From Nitriliruptoraceae bacterium (GTDB taxonomy: Bacteria > Actinomycetota > Nitriliruptoria > Nitriliruptorales > Nitriliruptoraceae): a stretch of 5,041 nt of DNA. The translations under genes were made by a program, and so were the position numbers. Numbering within the stretch: position 1 is the first letter of the stretch; the number at the start of each line of letters is the position of its first letter. The stretch covers positions 1 to 5,041 of the forward strand of contig SLLJ01000382.1 in NCBI GenBank assembly GCA_007134165.1, read 5' to 3'. Positions 1 through 4,483 of the stretch are shown here, in pieces. The notes beneath the pieces were generated by a model that was not told the origin of the DNA, did no database searches, and saw nothing but the letters and a program-made list of their open reading frames with translations.

Positions 1-2
1 CA

Positions 3-16
3 GGGAGGCAGGGAGG
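3..16 (+). promoter_or_regulatory. Duplicated Shine-Dalgarno-like GGGAGG before the first gene
   Basis: GGGAGG occurs twice, at 3-8 and 11-16, within a short direct repeat (CAGGGAGG then CAGGGAGGCAG). The copies lie 11 and 3 bases from the ATG at 20. Neither spacing is ideal, but the purine-rich stretch supports ATG 20 as the start. The promoter would lie upstream of the window. Confidence 0.5.
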
Positions 17-19
17 CAG

Positions 20-895
20 ATGAGCGCGCAAGCTGCGAGCGACGATCCGAGCGCCACGACCGCCCGACGACTGTGGGAGCGCCTCGAGGTGGCCCACACC
101 GTCACCTACTTCGCGCCCGAGGTCGCCGAGGCCCACCGTGAGGTCGGGCTGCGTGGCCGCACCATGGCCTACACCGCGGCCCGGATCGCGCCGCTCGGGC
201 CGGTCGGCCCGGCGCTGGCGGTGGCGACCTTCTACGGCTTCGCCCCGCGGGTCCTTCAGCGGGTGCTGCCGGATGCCTGGGGCTTCGCCGCGCCCGGCGA
301 GGTGCTCGAGGCGACCGTGGCCGCGGTGGCCCGGGTGCTGGATGGTGCCTGGCAGGGGCTCGAGCCGACCGTGGTCGAGGCCGCTGAGCTCGCGCGAGAG
401 GCGGCTGAACGACATCCGGTCGTCGGGCGGCCGCTGGCGGCGGCTCGCAGCGCCCTGCCGTGGCCGAGCGCCCCGGCCGCGCAGCTGTGGGAGGCCGCCA
501 CCCGTATCCGTGAGTCGCGGGGGGATGGCCACCTCGCCTGCCTGGTGCAGGCCGACCTCGACGGCGTCGAGTGCCACCTGACGGTGGTGGGCGATCATCC
601 GCGGGTCCGTGAGCAGCTGGTGCAGCTGCGCGGCTGGACGAGCGAGGATCTCGACGCGGCTGCCCTCCGGCTGCGCGAGCGCGGACTGCTCGAGTCGGAT
701 GGGTCCATGACCGAGGCGGGCCGGGCCCTCCGCGCCCGAATCGAGACCCGTACCGACGAGCTCGCCGCCGCACCGTGGGAACGGCTGGGGTGGGACGCCG
801 CCCAGCGGTTGCACACGCTGCTCGACACCCTGGTGCAACCGATCGCTGCCGCGGGGTTCCTGCCGTCGGTCGTCACCCGCCGCGTGACCGTCTGA
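20..895 (+). CDS. SCO6745/SalK-family protein, function unknown
   Basis: This 291-residue protein is complete. It resembles the actinobacterial SCO6745 (SalK-like) family, recognised by eye. The family pattern is visible in order: an N-terminal helix with VTYFAPE (28-34) and a following GLRG (43-46); APLGPVGPALAVATFYGFAP (57-76); RVLPDAW (81-87); a central RESRGDGHLACLV (164-176); and a winged-helix-like C-terminal part with RGW (204-206), LRERGLLESDGSMTEAGRAL (218-237) and a closing TDELAAAPWERLG (245-257). The C-terminal part looks like a MarR-type recognition region, but I know of no established biochemical role for the family. There is no signal peptide or membrane segment, so it is likely cytoplasmic. 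Its 3' end overlaps the convergent secreted-protein gene by 23 bp, so the two transcripts are complementary there. Nothing links it functionally to the metal locus. Confidence 0.85.
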   Translation: MSAQAASDDPSATTARRLWERLEVAHTVTYFAPEVAEAHREVGLRGRTMAYTAARIAPLGPVGPALAVATFYGFAPRVLQRVLPDAWGFAAPGEVLEATVAAVARVLDGAWQGLEPTVVEAAELAREAAERHPVVGRPLAAARSALPWPSAPAAQLWEAATRIRESRGDGHLACLVQADLDGVECHLTVVGDHPRVREQLVQLRGWTSEDLDAAALRLRERGLLESDGSMTEAGRALRARIETRTDELAAAPWERLGWDAAQRLHTLLDTLVQPIAAAGFLPSVVTRRVTV

Positions 896-1589
896 CCCGC
901 TGCGGTGACCGGCTGACCCGCTGCGGTGACCGGCGCAGCAGCCACACCCCGGTCAGCACCGCGAGCCCGACGGCCACGGTGCCGACCACCCAGATTTCGC
1001 GGCCCGGGTCGCCGCCGGCCGGGGCTGCGGCCAGCGGCGTGAGATCCCAGGGTTGCTCGGGTGCGGCCGAGGTGTGCACCGCTGAGCGGATCGTGCCGTC
1101 GACGCTGAAGGTCCGGTACTCCGGGTCGCGGTCGTGCAGCATCGAGATGTGCAGGTCCACCTGCTCGACCAGGTGCGGACAGGTGAAGCGCAGCTCGAAG
1201 CCCCGCTCGAGGGGATCGTGGCTGGCGACCACCTCGCCGCCGCAGTCCCGGCCGTCCTGGCGGACGCGGATGTGCTCGAGCAGGTAGTCGCGCAGCTGCG
1301 GCGCGGAGGCGAAGGCCTCGAGCTCGGCCTCGGTCGGCAGGTCGTCGAGTGGACCGCCGAGATAGGCGAGCATCGCCGACTCGGGCAGCAGCCCGATGGC
1401 GACGCCGACGTCGACCATGTCGTCGGGGGCCGCGCTCCAGACCAGCGTCAACGTGCGTCCCTCGGCGCTGAGTCGGGCGTGGGGCAGCTGGCTCGAGGCA
1501 TGGCCGAACACCGGCCCGGCGGCCAGCACGAGCAGCACCAGCGTGGCGATGGCCGCCCGGATCGCTCGGGCGCCGCGTCGGGGGTTCAT
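873..1589 (-). CDS. Secreted protein with C-terminal membrane anchor, function unknown
   Basis: This 238-residue protein is not assigned to a family. The N-terminus is a clear signal peptide: basic residues to about 11, then a hydrophobic core (12-25) ending AAGPVFG-HASS, so cleavage near 29/30 would leave a histidine at or close to the mature N-terminus. Residues 30-195 look like a beta-rich exported domain (HARLSAEGRTLTLVWSAAP, 37-55) with two cysteines (116 and 137) that could form a disulfide. A single membrane segment (about 199-218) and a very basic tail (219-238) follow, giving an outside domain with an inside tail. The order of signal, mature His, beta domain and C-terminal helix loosely recalls CopC-like or HupE/UreJ N-terminal extracellular domains, but no defining motif is visible. 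The ATG overlaps the stop of the upstream deacetylase (ATGA, 1586-1589), so translation is probably coupled. No separate ribosome site is needed to explain the start. Confidence 0.8.
   Translation of the reverse strand: MNPRRGARAIRAAIATLVLLVLAAGPVFGHASSQLPHARLSAEGRTLTLVWSAAPDDMVDVGVAIGLLPESAMLAYLGGPLDDLPTEAELEAFASAPQLRDYLLEHIRVRQDGRDCGGEVVASHDPLERGFELRFTCPHLVEQVDLHISMLHDRDPEYRTFSVDGTIRSAVHTSAAPEQPWDLTPLAAAPAGGDPGREIWVVGTVAVGLAVLTGVWLLRRSPQRVSRSPQRVRRSRGG
892..933. repeat. Two perfect tandem copies of a 21-bp unit at converging gene ends
   Basis: The 21-bp unit beginning CTGACCCGCTGCGG is repeated exactly at 892-912 and 913-933. A degenerate, one-base-shorter relative lies just before it: ACCCGCCGCG-TGACCGT, about 875-891, matches 15 of 18 aligned positions. 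The TGA of the SCO6745-like gene (893-895) lies in unit 1. On the minus strand the two units encode SPQRVSR and SPQRVRR in the basic tail of the secreted protein, and that gene's stop (873-875) lies in the degenerate copy. The 21-bp period keeps the minus-strand reading frame. Confidence 0.9.
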
Positions 1590-2623
1590 GTCGGTTCGGT
1601 CAGCCCGTCGAGCACGGCGGTGGCGTAGTCGCCGAGCCGGTCGATGGCGTAGCCGCCCTCCTGGATCAGCAGCAGCGGGCGGCCCAGGTCGCGCAGCAGC
1701 CGACCGATACGGGGGTAGGCGTCCGTACTCAACGCCATGGACCCGATCGGGTCGGCGCTGGAGGTGTCGAACCCCAGCGACACCACCACCGCGAGTGGAC
1801 CGTGGTCGTGGATCACCTCGGCGGCGGTGTGCAGCACCCGCAGGTAGGCCTCGTCGGCGGTTCCCGCCGGTAGGGGCAGGTTGTGGGTGGCGCCGTGGCC
1901 CGGGCCCTCACCTCGTTCCTCGGCGCGGCCCGAGAAGAACGGGTAGAGGTGGTCGGGATCACCGTGGAGCGAGACCACCAGCACCTGCCCGTCGCGCCAG
2001 AAGATGTCCTGGGTGCCGTTGCCGTGGTGGACGTCGAGGTCGAGCACGGCCACCGGCCCGTGCTCGGACAGCCGGCGGGCGGCGATCGCGGCCGGGTTGA
2101 ACAGGCAGAAGCCGCCGTAGGAGTCGGGCCCGGCATGATGTCCCGGGGGACGGGTCAGGGCGTAGACCGCCTCGGTGCCGCCCACCAGCAGGTCCGCGCC
2201 GGTCACGGCCAGGTCGACGCCGGCACGGGCGGCGGCGTAGGTGCCGGCCACGATCGGCGTGGCCGTGTCCGTGCACCACCAGCCCGCCGCCCCGAGCGGG
2301 GAGGTGGGGCAGCGGCCGTGGCGCAGGGCCGCTGGCGGGGGGAAGGTGTCGGGGATCATCACCTCCGGGCCGCCGGCCTCGAGCCACTGGGCGTACCCGT
2401 GGCGCGCGAAGTCGACCATCGCCGCAGCATGCACGGTGGTCAGTACCTCGTCGTCGCAGGGTTCGGGGGCGGCGATGCGGTAGCCGGCGGCCCGGAGCGC
2501 GCCGGCGATGGCGTCGATACGGGCCGGCTGCTCCCAGACGGGAGCGACGTGCTGTCCGGCGTTGAGCTCGAACGGCGGGTCGTGGCTCCGGTGGCGGTCG
2601 TCGCCGAGGATGACGGGCTGCAT
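1586..2623 (-). CDS. Acetylpolyamine amidohydrolase-like zinc deacetylase (HDAC superfamily, class II type)
   Basis: This 345-residue cytoplasmic enzyme should hydrolyse an acetyl-amide bond. The arginase/HDAC active site is intact: tandem His162-His163 in RPPGHHAG; zinc ligands Asp197 and His199 in LDLDVHHGNGT (194-204) and Asp286 in SLGFDTSSADP (282-292); and catalytic Tyr325 in QEGGY. The N-terminus (HVAPVWEQPARID, 25-37) and an insert before the active site (about 98-128, containing SPLGAAGWWCTDT) match the acetylpolyamine amidohydrolase (APAH) branch, where the insert forms the dimer interface and narrows the active-site entrance. Aligned from memory with Mycoplana APAH, Glu19 replaces Glu17, but the positions of Glu106 and Glu117 appear to be Leu110 and Ala121, so a polyamine substrate is uncertain. 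I start at ATG 2623. The frame stays open to 3310, but that extension lies antisense to the ABC ATPase and has no domain sense. The gene is first of a two-gene operon, divergent from the metal importer. Confidence 0.9.
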   Translation of the reverse strand: MQPVILGDDRHRSHDPPFELNAGQHVAPVWEQPARIDAIAGALRAAGYRIAAPEPCDDEVLTTVHAAAMVDFARHGYAQWLEAGGPEVMIPDTFPPPAALRHGRCPTSPLGAAGWWCTDTATPIVAGTYAAARAGVDLAVTGADLLVGGTEAVYALTRPPGHHAGPDSYGGFCLFNPAAIAARRLSEHGPVAVLDLDVHHGNGTQDIFWRDGQVLVVSLHGDPDHLYPFFSGRAEERGEGPGHGATHNLPLPAGTADEAYLRVLHTAAEVIHDHGPLAVVVSLGFDTSSADPIGSMALSTDAYPRIGRLLRDLGRPLLLIQEGGYAIDRLGDYATAVLDGLTEPT

Positions 2624-2630
2624 GCCACGC

Positions 2631-2636
2631 ACCGTA
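2631..2636 (-). promoter_or_regulatory. Candidate -10 box for a leaderless deacetylase transcript
   Basis: On the minus strand TACGGT (TANNNT pattern) lies seven bases before the ATG at 2623. This spacing would put the transcription start at or next to the start codon. No Shine-Dalgarno sequence lies at a normal distance (the intervening bases are GCGTGGC), which fits leaderless translation, common in actinobacteria. The -35 region (around 2653-2660) is not a recognisable TTGACA and overlaps the candidate operator. Confidence 0.4.
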
Positions 2637-2652
2637 GCCAGCGCTGCTCCGA

Positions 2653-2658
2653 TATGCT
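2653..2658 (+). promoter_or_regulatory. Candidate -10 box for the ABC ATPase-permease operon
   Basis: TATGCT fits the actinobacterial TANNNT -10 pattern and is the most AT-rich hexamer in the divergent gap. It would start transcription near 2665, giving a leader of about 34 bases before the GTG at 2699. No good -35 is visible, so this would be a weak or activator/repressor-governed promoter. Its last base begins the adjoining inverted repeat. Confidence 0.4.
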
Positions 2659-2674
2659 GCGAGGTGTTCGCAGC
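2656..2674. promoter_or_regulatory. Perfect 7-bp inverted repeat, candidate metal-regulator operator
   Basis: GCTGCGA (2656-2662) and TCGCAGC (2668-2674) form a perfect inverted repeat around GGTGT. The central 15-mer, 2658-2672, has the form TGnnA-N5-TnnCA, the same outer geometry as Zur/Fur-family boxes such as TGAAAATGATTTTCA, although it is much richer in GC. It overlaps the candidate -10 of the metal importer and its expected start point, and covers the likely -35 area of the divergent deacetylase promoter. A related 15-mer sits before the binding-protein gene. The assignment to Zur is inference; the symmetry and position are seen directly. Confidence 0.5.
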
Positions 2675-2698
2675 TTCCTCTGACCGCCTGGGGGCCCC

Positions 2699-3568
2699 GT
2701 GTCCGACCCTCGCCGCCCGGACCCGCCCGCCGTGCTCGTCACGGGGGCGAGTGCCGGCTACGGACGGCGGGCGGTCCTCCACGGCCTCGACCTGCGGATC
2801 CAGGCCGGCGAACTGGTGGGGCTGGTCGGCCCCTCGGGGGCGGGCAAGACCACGGTGCTGCGCCTGCTCACGGGCCGGGCCGACCTGCTCGTCGGGCAGG
2901 TGGAGGTGCTGGGCCACCGCCCCAGCCCTCGGCGTCCGCCCCCGCAGGTGGGCTACGTCCCGCAGCTCGACCAGGTCGACTGGGACTTCCCCCTCACCGT
3001 CGAGCAGGTCGTGCTGCTCGGCAACGGGGCGTGGGGGGCCCGACGCCCGTGGTTCTCCCGCCGGGAGCGCGCCGCGGCGCGTGCGGTGCTCGACCGGCTC
3101 GGCATGGCCGGGCTCGCCGCGCGCAGCATCCGGGCCCTGTCCGGCGGTCAGCGCCAACGCATGTTCCTGGCGCGGGCCCTGCTGCACGACCGCCGCCTGC
3201 TGCTGCTCGACGAACCCACCAGCGGGGTCGACGTCGCGACTCGGCGCGAGGTGCTCGGGGTCCTCGACGAGTTGCGCGCCGAAGGTCGCACCGTGGTGCT
3301 GACCACCCACGACCTCAACCAGGTCGCGGCGCTGCTGCCCCGGGTGGTGTGTCTCAGCGACACCGTGACCGCCGACGGCCCGCCGGCCGAGGTGCTCACC
3401 CCGGCGGTGCTCGAGCGCACCTACGGCGCTCCGATGCGGGTGCTGTGGGACGGGTCCCGGGTCGTGGTCATCGACGAGTTGTCGCCGATCGCGGCCGTCA
3501 TCGCCTCCGGCCCGGACCCGGCGGAACTCGACGGGCTTCCGGCGCTCGACGGCCTGCTTGCCCGGTGA
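2699..3568 (+). CDS. znuC: Zinc/manganese-family ABC transporter ATPase
   Basis: This 289-residue cytoplasmic ATPase powers metal import through the neighbouring permease. All ABC motifs are present: Walker A GPSGAGKT (44-51), Q-loop Gln89 in YVPQLDQ, signature LSGGQ (147-151), Walker B LLLLDEP (167-173), D-loop SGVD (175-178) and H-loop His204 in TTHDLNQ. The stretch VDWDFPLTVEQVVLLG (93-108) after the Q-loop is characteristic of the Zn/Mn/Fe ABC-3 ATPases (ZnuC/MntB/SitB/TroB type). I chose GTG 2699 because it lies just after a G-run (2690-2694) and gives a short, plausible lead into the ABC domain. An internal GTG at codon 12 is a possible alternative. The last 50 residues or so form a tail a little longer than the usual 250-260-residue relatives. 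The stop overlaps the permease start as GTGA, indicating coupled translation. Zinc is preferred because of the His-rich binding protein downstream; manganese cannot be excluded. Confidence 0.92.
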   Translation: MSDPRRPDPPAVLVTGASAGYGRRAVLHGLDLRIQAGELVGLVGPSGAGKTTVLRLLTGRADLLVGQVEVLGHRPSPRRPPPQVGYVPQLDQVDWDFPLTVEQVVLLGNGAWGARRPWFSRRERAAARAVLDRLGMAGLAARSIRALSGGQRQRMFLARALLHDRRLLLLDEPTSGVDVATRREVLGVLDELRAEGRTVVLTTHDLNQVAALLPRVVCLSDTVTADGPPAEVLTPAVLERTYGAPMRVLWDGSRVVVIDELSPIAAVIASGPDPAELDGLPALDGLLAR

Positions 3569-4416
3569 GCGAGTTCCTCCTCGAGCCGCTGGGCTACCCG
3601 TTCTTCGTTCGTGCGCTGCTCGCCGGGTCGCTGGTCGGTGCGCTGTGCGGTGCGCTGTCGACGTTCGTGGTGCTGCGCCGGATGAGCTACATCGGTCACG
3701 GGCTGGCGCATGCCGTGCTCGGTGGGGTGGGGGTCGGGCTGGCGTTCGGGGCTGACCTGTACGTCGGGGCGGTGGTGGCCACGGTCGTGGCGGGGGTGCT
3801 CATCGACCGCGTCTCACGCCGACCGGGCCTGCACGCGGATGCGGCCATCGGCATCGTCACCACCGCGATCTTCGCCGCCGGGGTCGCGGTGCTCGCGGTG
3901 GTCCCGACCCGGATCAGCCTCGAGGCGCTGCTGTTCGGCACCATCCTCGGCGTGGACCGGGTGGACCTGGCCGTGGCCGTCGGCGTCGCGGTCGTCTTCG
4001 CCGCCGTCCTGCTCGGGCGCTACCGCCCGCTGGTCTTCACCACCTTCGACCCCGAGGTGGCGGCGGTCCACGGGGTGCCCACCGGTCGCATGGAAGCGTT
4101 GTTCCATCTGCTGACCGCGGCGGTCGTGGTCGCCAGCGTGCGGGTGCTCGGGGTGCTGCTGATCGCCGCGGCGGTGGTGATCCCTGCCGCCACCGCCCGT
4201 CTGCTGGTGCGCTCGTTCGGGGTGCTGCTGGTCGCTGCGACGCTGCTCGGGCTGGGTACCAGCATCCTTGGGCTGTACGTGTCCTACCACCTCGACGTCC
4301 CCAGCGGACCGGGGATCGTACTGGTGGGGGCACTGGGCTTCGCGACGGTGTTCGCGATCACGGCCGTGGCGGCCCGGCTCGGGGTGCGCCGGGCACGTGC
4401 GGTCCTGGCCGGATAA
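3565..4416 (+). CDS. znuB: Zinc/manganese-family ABC transporter permease (ABC-3)
   Basis: This 283-residue integral membrane protein has about eight hydrophobic segments (roughly 13-36, 44-64, 66-82, 92-114, 132-151, 178-208, 216-238 and 249-271). ABC-3 landmarks are clear: RRMSYIGHGLAHAVLGGVGVG (38-58), DAAIGIVTTAIFAAGV (92-107), LLFGTILGV (122-130), TFDPEVAAVHGVP (160-172), LLIAAAVVIPAATARLL (198-214) and SYHLDVPSGPGIVL (240-253). Many relatives read IGDALSHA where this protein has IGHGLAHA, so His45 occupies a position that is often Asp, next to the conserved His49. This region contributes to metal passage in the family. The GTG start at 3565 overlaps the ATPase stop (GTGA). The frame is open further upstream, but that part lies inside the ATPase gene and has no membrane character. 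It forms the channel for the ATPase encoded before it and the lipoprotein encoded after it. Confidence 0.92.
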   Translation: MSEFLLEPLGYPFFVRALLAGSLVGALCGALSTFVVLRRMSYIGHGLAHAVLGGVGVGLAFGADLYVGAVVATVVAGVLIDRVSRRPGLHADAAIGIVTTAIFAAGVAVLAVVPTRISLEALLFGTILGVDRVDLAVAVGVAVVFAAVLLGRYRPLVFTTFDPEVAAVHGVPTGRMEALFHLLTAAVVVASVRVLGVLLIAAAVVIPAATARLLVRSFGVLLVAATLLGLGTSILGLYVSYHLDVPSGPGIVLVGALGFATVFAITAVAARLGVRRARAVLAG

Positions 4417-4483
4417 CCTCGCTGCTGCGAACGATCCGCACTTACGGGTGCCTTCCGCGCGCCGTCGTCGACGAGGAGCCACC
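4417..4483 (+). promoter_or_regulatory. Upstream region of the binding-protein gene with candidate -10 and operator
   Basis: This 67-bp gap holds a second regulatory-looking region. TAACCT (4414-4419), which includes the permease stop codon, fits a TANNNT -10 box with an expected start near 4426. At 4426-4440 the 15-mer TGCGAACGATCCGCA shares 10 of 15 positions with the one in the divergent gap, including TGCGA and CGCA at the same spacing, and is preceded by the same GC. A 10-bp palindrome TCGTCGACGA (4465-4474) runs into the ribosome site. No good -35 and no T-tailed terminator hairpin is visible, so read-through from the permease is also likely. Confidence 0.4.
4473..4478 (+). promoter_or_regulatory. 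Ribosome binding site that fixes the GTG start at 4484
   Basis: GAGGAG lies five bases before GTG 4484, a near-ideal Shine-Dalgarno. It selects this GTG, which immediately opens a lipoprotein signal peptide. Confidence 0.8.

Noticed and set aside
1134..2683. Long plus-strand frames opposite the secreted protein and the deacetylase
   Set aside because: They are compositional shadows: the minus-strand frames carry a signal peptide and a complete zinc-deacetylase active site, whereas these carry no recognisable motif.
2624..3310. Minus-strand open frame continuing 229 codons upstream of the deacetylase
   Set aside because: It is antisense to the ABC ATPase, is rich in residues typical of reverse-frame translation in GC-rich DNA, and shows no domain. 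The HDAC fold begins naturally at the ATG at 2623.
3031..3564. Plus-strand open frame leading into the permease from inside the ATPase gene
   Set aside because: It is Arg/Gly/Ala-rich with no membrane segment and lies out of frame within a strongly supported ATPase. The permease starts at GTG 3565.
4438..4451. Small inverted repeat GCAC-N6-GTGC after the permease, as a terminator
   Set aside because: Only four base pairs in the stem and no T-run follows, so a terminator is not supported.
4465..4474. Ten-base palindrome TCGTCGACGA as a separate operator
   Set aside because: Short self-complementary words of C/G with A/T are frequent in DNA of this composition, and no second copy is seen. Noted only in the upstream-region entry.
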